DNA of 64,000 bases from Ailanthus altissimus (Eukaryota; Streptophyta; Magnoliopsida; Sapindales; Simaroubaceae), in contig OX327703.1 in the NCBI GenBank assembly GCA_946807835.1, positions 1,123,501-1,187,500 on the forward strand, written 5' to 3'. This document shows, one piece after another, positions 23,241 to 35,900 of this stretch; position 1 is the first letter of the stretch; each line of letters opens with the position of its first letter. The position numbers and the translations under genes are program-made. Under the pieces are notes generated by a model. The model was not told the origin of the DNA and ran no database searches. It saw only the letters and a list, made by a program, of their open reading frames with translations.

Positions 23241-24637
23241 TACTAATACTCATTGTAAATCAATTCTCTTAATAAAGGAGGTTGGCTTAATTCAAACTTA
23301 ACACCTTAATATTAAAAGTGTAGATACCAAATTACTGGATCAATGAGGTAGTTGGCTAGAGTGTAGTTGTTTTTAAAATAGAACTTTACTTACTATGAAA
23401 TAATAACATTATTGTGGATGTGAGATTGTTACAAGTTAAAATGTAAAATAGAAAACTTACTAGCTATAAACTTCCAACAATATTTAATTATGATATTAGA
23501 GCTATAAAGTTTATATTTCAGGGATAAAAAGCTTACAGTTTGTAATCGTATCAACATCTTTTGTATTGTAAAATAAAAAATCATGAAGTATTATTCTAAA
23601 ATCCGTTGTCTGCCAAATAAAATTTCGTTCCTACCAAAATACAAGCAAATACACTAAAATTCGTAAATTGATTATAGATATTATTGCAGCATTATCATAT
23701 TTATGCATATGCTTATATTTAATTCTACAAGGGCTGAAATATTTATCTATTCCCCCTTTTTTTGTTGCAAAACTGAATTATTGTTTGACCTAATAGCTAC
23801 GGTTGCCCATTAACTGATTTTCAGAACCCTGTAAGCTATATGCTCATGAATTCATTTCTTCAAAACGCACTGATTTTTGGGGAGTGACATTTTGCCTTGT
23901 TACAGGGCTTCCTTGTTTTAGGCGATATATGTTTGAGGATCATAGCATGTGATTTGTTTTGACCTTCTTTTCTTGGAGAGAATAAATTAGTAACATAGTA
24001 CATAATATTCAAAGTTCAACCATATATAATGTATCTGATTGGGGAAACTGTGTATCCAATGCATGATCTCCAAAGAAAAATTATAGTATTATATAGATTG
24101 TCAACATCAACCATTTGCTCTAAGTAAAAAAAAAAAAAAAAGTTTGAAAAGCTATAAGTAATAACCTAACTCTTTGAGTAATGAGTACCAATGTAGGACA
24201 TTTTGTTACATGCTATGAGAGAATGATATAGTCTAAAAAAGAGGGAAGTAGTAACAAAATTGTTTATTATGTAACAATAGAAAATATTAGCAAGTTAACT
24301 TGTAGTTTGTAGAAGCATTAGTTGCTTATCTAGCAGTAAAATTTTTACACCTTCTCACCTAGATTAAAGGTTTGAATTCTGGTAATGTTTAGGATAATTT
24401 TACTTCCTTCAATTATTAAAAGGCAAAATCCCTCTAATTATATGGGAAGTTATTTAGTTGATCATAAGAGGATCATTTTGTTGAAAATATTGTAATTACT
24501 TGATATTTGAGTTGTAATATTATAATCATTTAATAGTTGAAATTTGAGATTGTAATTTGATATGTAATACATGTATTAAAAAAAAAATTGCAGTTTTTAG
24601 AATCTCTATTATAGTCAGGCATTTGTTATTTTAAGAA

Positions 24638-24642
<5 letters not shown>

Positions 24643-24688
<46 letters not shown>

Positions 24689-24689
24689 G
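24643..24689. repeat. (TTA)n microsatellite
   Basis: About fifteen TTA/ATT units in block A. The same site in block A' (about 59370-59390) is shorter and interrupted, showing that it expanded or shrank after the duplication. Confidence 0.85.
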
Positions 24690-24869
24690 ACAAATGTCAA
24701 TATTTAAACCCATACATTGGTGAAAAACAAATTTGATTATTATGTAATAAAATTTAATTTTGGGCATTTGTTAACTTGTAGATTTTATTAATCTCCAATA
24801 TTGTTGGGCATATGTTATTTTAGGATAATTTCATTCTATTTGTTTATTTATTATTTTTAAAAAAAATAT

Positions 24870-24965
24870 GTGTCTAACAAATGTCAAGACTCAAACTCAT
24901 GTATTGGTCAGAAAGATGCACTCGATCATAGGGTATACCACTGAACCGATTTGAATGCTTAAGAG
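24870..24965 (-). repeat. SINE-like fragment
   Basis: On the minus strand, GGTTCAGTGGTATACC followed by TGAGTTTGAGTCTTGAC resembles the A and B boxes of a tRNA-derived SINE. A shorter relative is at about 59590-59650 in block A'. No target duplication seen. Confidence 0.35.
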
Positions 24966-25409
24966 AATTTTATTTTAATAATAAAAATTTTCATTTTATT
25001 ATAAATATAATTGGGGGAGCAAAAGTTAAAGAAGTCAATATTATTATCACAATATATCTTATTTATCATATTAATTTTTTTCACTTTCATTTCTTGATAT
25101 TATACCAGTTTCTATATGTACTATTACCTTTTAAGAACTTACGCTTAATTAACTTCCAACTTAATTTGTTTCAGTTTACTGACCAAATTAAGCAACCAAT
25201 CTTCATGCCATTTTACTAAGTTATTAAGAAAAGCATGGTTAGGTCTAAATTCAAGCCAAATTCTGCACCGAAAGGATAAAACTAAGGCATCAAGGCAAAT
25301 TAAGACGTAAATGATTCATTTGAAGTCAATTGCCTCTTGAAAACAAATTAAAATCAGCAGAAAATTAATATATTATTATTGTTCACACACTGACCGTACG
25401 TATTCAACA

Positions 25410-26426
25410 TGTTAAAAAATTGGTGATTCAACAATCTTAAATGAACAAGAATTGAGATGAATATCAAAGTGGAGAGTCACAAGAAGTCTAAAATGTGTGG
25501 GACACGTATAGAGAAGTCTAAAACGTGTGGGACACAAAGAGAAAAGCAAAACGGGACTTGAAGACGCGAAAGAAGTGAAGAAAATGCAGGTTGTGCCACC
25601 AGGGCTGAGTGCTTTGGCGCCCAGCACAGTAACCTAGCGCCGCGGCGCCAAAAGCGTCAGAAAGCTGTTTTTGATCCAGATTTTGAGTTTTGGAAAGTTT
25701 AGGGCTAAAAGCATTAGAAAGCTATTTTTGATCTGGATTTTGAGTTTTGGAAAGTTTAGAACTTCTAAAACAAGTGGACTTTTACTCCAATAAGGAATAG
25801 GGTTAGTAGGCATAAAATATTCACTATATAAACCCTTCTAAACATAAAGAGAAAGACAAGCATTTAAGGTTTCAAGATGTAACTATAAGAGAGAATAGAG
25901 GAGTTAGGTAGGTACTAAGTGCGTGGTGCACTAAGGTGTAACCTTTGGGGAGTGTTTTCTTTTGGTTTTTAAGTGAACAAAAGAAACATCATAGATCATT
26001 TTAACTTAAATGCTCAGGCTATTCTTATATTCCTTGTAAAGATCTCTTATGAGGAAATACAAAAAGGTCTTGGAGAGTCATGGTGATCAATGGTAGATAC
26101 TTAGAGGTCTTTATGGGAGATATTATGGAGTCTTATGGGATCATTGATGATGTAAGAAGATACTTAGTGATCTATATCAATAATAAGAAGCTGGATCATG
26201 GATCTTCCGTGGACGTAGGCCATTTTGGGCCGAGCCACGTATATCTTGTGTCTTGTTGACTAATTTGTTTTCTTTATCTTTATTAGTGTGTTAATCTTTT
26301 ATGTTCTTACTTATGGTGTGAGTTATGATTTTTCACTGCGCATAGAATAAAAGGGGTATCAAGGCTGTGGCTTAGTTGATGCCATAGGGTTGTCAAATTG
26401 AAGTGCATGGCTTGATATCTGCAACA
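25410..26426 (+). repeat. 5' LTR of LARD-2
   Basis: 1017 bp, related to the LARD-1 LTRs throughout. The CpG-rich tract at about 25590-25665 contains TAGCGCCGCGGCGCC, and part of the sequence after it (GGATTTTGAGTTTTGGAAAG) is tandemly repeated at about 25675-25755. Confidence 0.85.
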
Positions 26427-27535
26427 AACTGGTATCAGAACTTGGGTAGAAGCCTAGAGTACAGAGCATAGGTAGTAGTATCAGATTACAGAGTAAAGAT
26501 TGTTAGCCATAAGGACTCATAAAGTTAACAGAAGAACAATACGAAAGATGATTATCTTAAAGATGAAAAGGTGATGGTTTTATTGGAGAGCTTTTTTTTT
26601 TGTGGTAAGGATCACTCTTGAAATAAGGATTACCAAAAAGATGGTGTCATCTATGTTCTAGTCAGAAGAATTATTTAAATAAGACACAAAATAAAGATGA
26701 CAAAAGAAGAACAATCAAGATTAAAGGGCAGATCCAAAATGTGTATAGAGCACTTGAAGGGATAGTCTTAATGAAAAAAAAAGATATAAGGAATGTGGAT
26801 TTGCAAGTTTGTTGATAACTAGGCAAAGACTTTGATTGTATGAGAGCTTCTGGAGGAATAGGTGTCTGATGGGTGAACTATTTTTGGGATCTCGGGTAGG
26901 GTTTTCAAGTGAGTCATGAAGAATCGTTATTTACCAATTGGAGAAATATGGCTTATGGTAAGTAATATGGGATTGGTAGAATAAAATTGAGACTACATGA
27001 TGAAAAATGCAAGGGAGAGACTAGATATGAGATTTCATTCATCATCTCATGAAGACTTAGTGGACTCGGGACTGTTAGATCGAAATAGGAAGATTCATGA
27101 AAGACAGAAGAAATAAATACTAAATGGGAAGCAAAAGGATGGGGGAGTGATAAGCACAGAGGGAGGCTATGTGCTTGAAGAAAAATGCTTCGAACGGGAT
27201 CAACATAGGGTTGATGATTTGAAATAGACCATAAAATAGCTTTTGAATTATATCACTTTGTAGCAGAGGTCAAAAGAGAATTTGTGGGAAGAGTAGTAAT
27301 AGTGAGAATGTGTTTTCACCATTAAAGGATTGTGGTAATGTTGTTTTTGGGACATTGAAGATCGCAACATTGAACTACTCTAAACATCCGCATTTAGGAA
27401 TCTTTAGAAATTATAGTCGCAAGAGCCTTAGTTAAGTCTGGGACTTGACTTATAGACCATGCTAATGAGCATTGGTCAAGGAGGGGTGACAATGATTAGC
27501 TTTATGGAGAGAGATTTTGAATCAAGGAGGGGATT

Positions 27536-28568
27536 TGTAGGAAAATTAGTGATTCAACAATTTTAATGAACAAGAATTGAGATGAATACCAAAGTGGAGA
27601 GTCACAAGAAGTCTAGAACGTATAGGACACGTATGGAGAAGTCTAGAAAGTGTGGGACACGAAAGGGGAAGCAAAACGGGACTTGAAGACGTGAAGGAAG
27701 AGAAGAAAATGCTAGAGGTGCCACAAGGGCTGAGCATCACGGGACCCATGGCTGAGCACCGAGGAGCCCAGCCCAACAACCTAGCACCGCGGTGATGAGT
27801 ATGATAATGGCCAGCACCGCAGTGCCTAGAGATGAGCACCGTGGAGCCAGAAACGTCAGGAAGCTGTTTTTGATTCGAATTTTGAGTTTTGGGAAGTTTA
27901 AGACTTCTAAAACAAGTGGATTCTTACTCTAACAAGGAATAGGGTTAGCAGGCACGAAATATTCACTATATAAACTCTTCTAAACACAAAGAGAAAGACA
28001 AGCATCTAAGGTTTCAAGATGTAACTATAAGAGAGAATAGAGGAGCTAGATAGGCACTAAGTACGTGGTGCACTAAGGTGTAATCTTTAGGGAATGTTTT
28101 CTTTTGATTCTTAAGTGAACAAAAGAAACACCATAGATCCTTTTGGCTTAGATGCTCGGGCTATTCTTGTATTCCTTGTACAAATCTCTTATGAGGAGAT
28201 ACTAAGAGGTCTTGGGGAGTCATGGTGATCAATGGTCGATACTTAGAGGTCTCTATGTGAGATACTAAGGGGTCTTGTGGGATCATTGATGATGTAAGAA
28301 GATACTTAGTAATCTATATCAATAATAAGAAGTTGGATCATAGATCCTCTGTGAACGTAGGCAATTTTGGGTTAAACCACGTATATCTTGTGTCTTGTTG
28401 ATTGATTTATTTTCTTTATCTTTATTGGTGTGTTAATTTTATGTGTTCTTACTTATAGTGTGAATTATGATTTTTCGCTGCGCATGAAATAAAAAGGGTA
28501 TCAAAACTGTAACTTAGTTAATAATATAAAAATGTCAAATTAAAGTGCATAGCATAATATCTGTAACA
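27536..28568 (+). repeat. 3' LTR of LARD-2
   Basis: 1033 bp. The CpG-rich tract (about 27715-27865) has become AGCACCGCGGTG-like, the expected product of CpG decay. It is longer than in the 5' LTR. Confidence 0.85.
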
Positions 28569-29757
28569 CAACACCAACTCACTCCATGGGGATATTACTA
28601 CTTCAACTGCCCATTAGAAAAATGGTTAATGACTATTGACTATTGGCTAAGAGATTAATTAGTAACTCTATTTTAAGTATATACTTTCTTACTATATTAA
28701 TATAAGAATTAGCTAGCATAATGGTATCTTTTATGGATTTTATTTTTCGAAATGATACAAATATGATATATTTTAAAATTTAATATTATAATATTATAAA
28801 TTAGATAAAAAAAAGATATAATTATTATATATCTAAACTATTAATAAAAAATCAATTAATTACAATTAAAAAAAATAAATAATATTCTCAAATAATTAAA
28901 AAGACTTCAACTTAACCCAAACTAAGTGTTAGCACCAACCATTAAGCCACGTAGATAATTGACATATCTTTTATTGATGTTAATACTGTAAAATTTTGGT
29001 TTAAGCATTGTGAGCTTGATTGCTGCATTTAAATTTCTTTCCTTTAAACTCCAACAAGGTAATGAAACATTTATTGATATAAAATAAAATGAAAGAACTA
29101 GTACATAATCAATGAGATATAATGAGTGGATATTAATTGATTCAATTGATAAATTGTTTTAAGTTAGTACCAGAAATTTTGAGTTCGAACTCCAGCTTAT
29201 ACTATGTAAAAAAAGTTTAATCGTTATTTAATGCAGTTAATCTTTTTTTTTTTCAAAAAAAAAAAAAGAGAAATAATCTTTCAAATTACGTATCTGCATG
29301 TATACACAAGTATATACAGCAAAAGTTGGATTTCAATTTTGATTAACTAGTACTTAAATATATTTTGTTTACATTTGACTTTTTTTTTTTTGCGCATACA
29401 AATAAATTATTTCAAAAGCATATATAAGGCATATATATGTTGGATATATTTATTTTAAACATTATTCAACTATATATTAGAATATATATTATTAAATATA
29501 TGCAAGATAGAAATCATTGACAAGTTAAATAAAAATTAAATATAGAAAAATAGTAAGAAAATTTAAAACACGGTCTTAAGCATAAAGAAGAATGGCATAG
29601 AATATTGTCCTAAAATCAAATAGTCATTCTCTCGTATAGATAGTGATTGATCTATATGACTTTAAAATTCAACCTTATGCTCCCAATCTCTCTCTTCAAT
29701 AAGTATGACCACTAAAAGATTATATTACATCTCTATTGTCAATATTGCTCAAAATAT

Positions 29758-32308
29758 TGTACAAGATCATCTCAAAGACACTGGCCAACAGACTGAGATG
29801 TGTTATGAATGAAGTGGTATCTGAATCCCAGAGTGCCTTTATCCCAGGACGTCTAATAACAGATAATGCAATTATTGGGTTCGAATGTCTCTACGCCATT
29901 AGGAGAAACAAATTTTTAGGTGGGAATTATTTGGCATTGAAACTTGACATGTCCAAGGCTTATGACCGTATGGAGTGACCCTTTGTGATGGCTATGATGA
30001 GTAGGTTGGGCTTTCCTGACAGCTGGTGTCAAATTATTTATCGATGTATCTCTTCGGTTTCATACTCTATTGTTATTAATGGTGTGGTGCATGGGAATAT
30101 CTCTCCTACTCGTGGTCTTCGCCAAGGTGACCCTCTATCCCCCTATTTATTCCTCTCTTCCCTCCTTACTTCTGCTGAACATAGAGAGGCCTTACATGGA
30201 CTGAAATGTGAGAGATTGGGCCCATCTATATCCCACCTCCTTTTTGCGGATGACAGCCTAATCATTACTAAAGCTTCCTTAGATGATTGCAACTCAGTAT
30301 TGGGGATTTTGTGGTCTTATGAGGTTGCCTCGGGGCAAGCGATTAACTACAGAAAATTGGCTGTATGTTTTGGAAGCTCCATCCCAAGGGAGACTGCAAC
30401 TCATCTTGCTCAGCATCTTGGTGTCTCTCTAGTTCCGCACCACAGTAAGTACCTGGGTCTCCCATGCATCTCCAGTAAGAACAAACAGAATATGTTTGCG
30501 GCCATTAAAGAAAGAATTTGGAATAAGTTGAATGGATGGAAAAGGCACCTTTTTTCCGGTGGTGGTCGGGAAGTGCTCTTAAAATCAATAATTCAGGCAA
30601 TCCCAGCATTTGTAATGAATCTGTTCAGGCTTCCTAAGAGTCTTACTAGTGAGATCTATAGACTTTGTGCCAGATTCTTTTGGGGTGGTGATGTCAATAA
30701 GAGGAAGGTCCACTGGTGCTCTTGGAAATTCTTGTGTCGCCATAAAAATGATGGAGGGCTGGGATTCAGGGACTTGAACTATTTCAATCAAGCTATGTTG
30801 GCTAAACAAGGATGGCGTGTAATTGCTAACCCAGACTCGCTAATTGCAAGAACTCTTCGTAGCATTTACTTCCCGAACTCTTCTTTTCTACAAGCTCTCC
30901 CCAAGCATTCAGATTCTGCGGTCTGGAAAAGTATTTTATGAGGACGAAACCTACTTTTGAAAGGTATTCGTTGGCGGATTGGCGACGGCTCCTCTGTCTC
31001 TATTTACTACAACCACTGGCTTCCGCGGCCCCTGTCTTTTAAACCTTTGTTCCCGCATAGACTGCCAAATCATTCACTAGTGGTTGAGCTGCTTCTCCCT
31101 TCTGGACAGTGGAATCGCGATCTTATCCGTAACTCCTTCTCAGAAGATGAAAGCAACCTCATTTTAAGCATCCCGCGCTCGCATTCTTGGAACCACTATA
31201 GTGATTCAATTATGTGGCATTTTGACAGACACGGACAATATTCTGTGAAGAGTGGATATTGGCTTTCCTTTGCTCATAACCATGCCTCCTCCAACTCTGG
31301 CAGTGGTGTTACCAGTAACTGGTGGAAGGCCCTGTGGAACCTAAAGATCCCTCAGAAAATTAAACATTTTGTCTGGAGAGTATCGCATAACTGGATCCCT
31401 ACTTTCTATAACCTTAGAAGACATCATGTCCCTGTTGATTACTCGTGTGGTCGTTGTGCTAAAAGTGCTGAAAACACCATTCATGCGATATGGCTCTGTG
31501 ATGTTTTGAAGAAAGTACGTCAATCATGCTCATTCCTACATGGTTTCTGTATCTCCCATAGTACATCCATGTTGGATTTTTTGATTGAATGTCAGGCACT
31601 ATCACTTGAAAATGTTGAGTTCTTGCTTATTCTTTTTTGGAGACTTTGGTTTATCAGAAACCAATTCATCATAGAGCAAAAGAAGGTCTCTTAGTCAGAG
31701 GTGCTGAATTGGGTGCAAGACTACAAGAATGAATTGATGACTATTCAGACCAGCTCTCATAACATCTCAATATCAAGTCACAACTTATGGCTACCCTCTA
31801 GTCTGGGCTCTATAAAACTAAACACTGATGCAAGCCTCTCCTCAAAACACTTCAAGGCTGGACTATGGGTGGTGCTACGCGACTACTCTGGGGTAGTTTT
31901 GGCCTCCTCATCCATTCCATTAGATACACTACCCCCGGTGGATATCCTTGAAGCCTTGGCTCTGCTACGAGGACTTTACCTGGCTAGATTGCTAGGCATC
32001 TCTGCCCTTGAGGTTGCTTCAGATGCTGCAAGTGTCATCCATGACATTAACAACCGCCTTACTTCAGTCTCGGAGTTGGGTTTGGCTCTCCACGATATTA
32101 GGACAGTGGCCTCATCATTCTCTCAGTGCTCTTTTAGTCATACTTACCGCTCATCTAATCGGGTGGCCCATGAATTAGCACGCTTTGCTCTTAATTCAAA
32201 TTCTGAAACTATTTGGTATGGCAAGGTACCAATTCAAATTGAACATTTTGTAAATGAGGACATGTCCTCTTGTGCTCTTTGATAATTAATCCTTACATTC
32301 AAAAAAAA
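29758..32308 (+). pseudogene. LINE (L1-type) ORF2 fragment, 5' truncated
   Basis: A non-LTR retrotransposon remnant in one frame: reverse transcriptase with SQSAFIPGRLITDNAI, LALKLDMSKAYDR, GLRQGDPLSPYLF and LLFADDSLI; a zinc-binding RVT domain with WKALWNLKIPQKIKHFVWR and CGRCAKSAENTIHAIWLC; and a C-terminal RNase H-like domain with LNTDASLSSKHFKAGL. Only three stops break it: TGA at 29976-29978, TGA at 30939-30941 and TAG at 31692-31694, with no frameshift. It ends in a poly-A tract and is flanked by the direct repeat AATATTGCTCAAAATAT (29741-29757 and 32309-32325). The endonuclease and ORF1 are missing through 5' truncation. The unoccupied site is seen in block A' near 63318-63335. Confidence 0.92.
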
Positions 32309-32810
32309 AATATTGCTCAAAATATAATATAAAAAATATATTATTTTAAAGTATATACACATATCCATATGATACTTTTATTATTTTATTTTCTCTTTTT
32401 CACTCACACACATAATACCAAAGTCACTTTTCTCATCTCTTTTTTTTTTCTCACACACACTATCTTATGAAAAAACTAGCTCCCATTATATAGTAGTAGG
32501 TAGTTTAAATAGTAACTTAAGAATTAATAAGAGTAATTTAATATATAGTAACTCCATATTATAAAAATACATAAATATTATAACTCTCTAATAATAATAA
32601 TATTTGTAACTCTCAAATATTAAATACATATTTGATATTATACAATTGTATCATAATATAATAATGATAATTTATAATATGTAATTTTATTAATATTTTA
32701 TAACTTATTAGTCATTTAAAAAGTCTTTAATTTTTTTTCTCAAACAGTCCCCTACAAAAAAATATGAAAACCTTGTATATATACATATAAATTTTAATAT
32801 ATAAAAATAT

Positions 32811-32999
32811 TATTAAATAATAATGGCTTCCACAAAATCCCACAAGTGGGGAGCCATAAATCTCTATTATTGAACTTATATATACAGTGGCCAAAGGCCT
32901 TGTAATAAAGATATAGAAATAGAAAAAGCATTAACTATCAAATGATTTACGAAATATAATATACATTGCATATATTATATTTCTTTTTAATATTTATAA
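32811..32999 (+). repeat. Probable short 5' LTR of Copia element C
   Basis: It ends at TTTATAACA, followed by CGTTATCAG, the kind of junction and primer-binding site (AACACGTTATCAG) common in one group of plant Copia elements. The left border is put where similarity to block A' stops and is approximate. Confidence 0.5.
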
Positions 33000-35900
33000 C
33001 ACGTTATCAGTATGATTTATTGGTAAGTTCAATTCTTAACTTCTCTATTAAGTTCTTGACTTAGTTTAATTTTTTATTTATTTCTACATATTTTATTTAT
33101 ATTTAATTATTATTTGTAATATATTTATATCATTGCATGTTACAATCCTTATGAATATGTTTTGTGGTTGTCATTCATTTAGATCTTCCACATCAAAAAA
33201 TAAGGATAAAAGTTCTTTATTATAATTTTAAATTAAATTTAAAATTTTATAATCTGTTTCCATTAACCACTTATTCATATGGAAAGCTAGACCTCCTCAT
33301 TATTTTTAATCGATGGAAGACTATGCCTCTATATTGTTATTAATAAATGGAAGGCTATGCCTCCTCAATACTTCTGATACATGGAAGACCTTGCCTCCTA
33401 ATTATGATTATTTTATATATGTGGAAGGTAGAGCCTCCTACAATTACTTTTGATATTTATATTTTATATTATATATTTGTTGAATAATATTTATATTTCA
33501 TCATTCTAATTTTAATTTCATTCTTTATGTTCAAAGCTCCTAAAAAATGTCTCATACAAATTTACAAATCCTTGCTTTTAATGTCTCTGGAAAGAATTAT
33601 TTATCATGAGTACTAGATGCCAAGATGCACCTCCAATCAAAAGGTTTGGAAAAGATAATCAAAAAATAAAATAATGTGTATTTGTAGGACAAATCAAAAG
33701 CTATGATTTTCCTTCGTCATCATCTATATAAAGGCTTAATATTTAACAGTAGATGACCTGCAAATCCTGTAAAAAAAAATCTAAAAGAAATGTATTCCTT
33801 TCAAAAGCAAAACATAAGTGGATAAATCTGCGATTGCTAGACTTTAAAACTGTTGCTGAATACAATTCTGCTTTATTTAGAATCACCTTATAGATGAAAT
33901 CGTGTGGTGAGAGAGTTATAGAACATGATATGTTAGAGAAAATATTCTTTACTTTTCATGCCTTTAATATTATCCTGCAGTAATAATATTAGGAACGACA
34001 ACCTAAAAAATATTTAAAATTAATCTCATGTCTTATATTTGCTGAATAAAAAAAGAGCTCTTATTGAAAAATCCACCTAGTTCTCAGCCATTCCCAGAAC
34101 TAAATGCAAGTACTCATAACATAGCTGAGCGTGGATGTAGTCATGGAAGAGGGCAAAATTACCACCCTATGGTGGCCGTAAATACCAAGAACAAATGAAT
34201 ACTAAAATATGACAAAAACACCAAGACAAGGACAATGGTGTAGAGAATAAACTCCCGAAGTATTATGAAAATACGTGTTATTGATGTAGTACAAAAGTAT
34301 ATTAGTCACATATATGTCGTACTCCAAACTATTTAGTCAAACTTTATAAGGCATTTATAAAGACAAAGGAAAAGAATGTAGAGACAAATTTTATTGATAA
34401 CTCAGATCCTACTAATCTTACTCATCTAGATGTCTCAGAATGCTTTGAAGATAAAAAAAGGAACGTTGATTATTAAGCTTTGCATGAAATATAACTTTTT
34501 GTAATACTGATGAAAAGATACAATATTTTGTATGAATGAAGAAGAAATGTAACTTTTTGTAATGTATTATCGTAATGTGAAATATGAACTTTTATTTAAT
34601 ATAAGGAATGACTTTTAAGGATAAATTATCCACTTTAGAAAGAAAAAATGGGGATGTCTATTTGGCTGATAGTCAATACTATATCAGGTCCTACAAATCT
34701 GATTGAAGGCTTTGGAAGAACAATAGTATTGTTAACAAGTGAAAAAAGTGATATATAAATAAAACTTTATATGTAGGTAGATCTAGAAGAAATTTGCTCA
34801 GTTTTAAAGATATTTGTCTAAATTGATATCATATTGAGACCTTAAGTGAAAATAATGTAGAATATCTCTGCATTATTTCTAACGTTTCAAACAAGAAATG
34901 CATAATTAAAAAGCTTCATGCCTTATCATTTGGTTTGTATTATATAGTTATAATTTTAATTGAAAGCTACGCAGTAATGAACCATAAATATAGTGATCCA
35001 AAAATATTTATACTATGTCATGATGGACTTAGTCATCCAGGATTAACAATGATGTGTAGAATTATTAAAAATTCTTATGGGCTTGAAGATTTTATTACCT
35101 AATGAAAATAATTATACCACTTGCTCACAAGAAAAACTTATAATTAGACCCCTACTAAGATTGGTCTAAACTCTCCATCATTTTTACGAAGGATCCAATG
35201 AGATATATGCAGATCAATTCATCCACCAAGTGGAACTTTTTACTATGTTATGATTTTGATTGATGCATCTGTACGGTGGTCACATGTTTGTTTGCTATCT
35301 ATACGAAATGTTGCATTCGCTAGATTACTAGTATAAATCATTAAATTGAGGGCACAGTTTCTTGAATACCTTATTAAGACCTATCATTTAGATAATGCTA
35401 GTGAGTTTACATCAAAAATATTTGATAACTATTGTACATCAATGGGAGTAGATATAGAACACCTTGTGCTACATGTTCACACACAAAATGGATTAGGAGA
35501 ATCCTTAATTAAACGACTCTATATAATTGCTTGTACTTTATTGATGCATATACAATTACCAATTTCTGTATGGAGTCACGCTATTTTGCATGTTACAACA
35601 TTAATTGGTTTTAGGCTAAGTGTATATCATCAATATTCTCTATTACAACTTGTAGTTGGTCATCAACTTAATGTATTTCATTTGCGTATCTTTGGTTATG
35701 CTGTGTAAATACCTATAACACTTCCACAACGCACTAAGATGAGACGTTAATGTCGCTTAGGGATTTATGTTGATTTGAATTCATCATCAATTATAAGATA
35801 TCTTGAACCCCTAATAGGTGATCTGTTTATTGCACGATTTGTGAATTTCCATTTTAATGAGACAATATTCCCATCATTAAGGAAAGAAAATTGCCCCCCA

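Larger units (their letters stand above)
25410..28568 (+). mobile_element. Complete non-coding LTR element LARD-2
   Basis: LTRs 25410-26426 (TGTTAAAAAATTGG...GCAACA) and 27536-28568 (TGTAGGAAAATTAG...GTAACA), with a perfect 5-bp target duplication CAACA (25405-25409 and 28569-28573). The primer-binding site AACTGGTATCAGAAC follows the 5' LTR, and the purine tract AAGGAGGGGA precedes the 3' LTR. The interior is only about 1.1 kb without recognisable gag or pol. The unoccupied site survives in block A' near 60305. It must have been moved by proteins of another element, probably Copia given the primer site. Confidence 0.9.
19985..32810. repeat. Block A: first copy of a direct segmental duplication
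   Basis: Collinear with 54570-63830 (block A') in the same orientation, starting at CAATTTAATTTGTGTTTGTA and ending near 32810. In the best stretch (about 23520-23750 against 57105-57340) I see roughly one difference per fifteen bases by eye. Block A has a LARD element (25410-28568), a LINE (29758-32308) and a Gypsy-LTR-like stretch (about 22360-23240) that A' lacks. Neither copy has a gene I can support. Confidence 0.85.

Noticed and set aside
27546..27839. 97-codon minus-strand frame in LARD-2
   Set aside because: LTR sequence read backwards. The 25412-25627 counterpart is shorter and shifted, so it is not a conserved protein.
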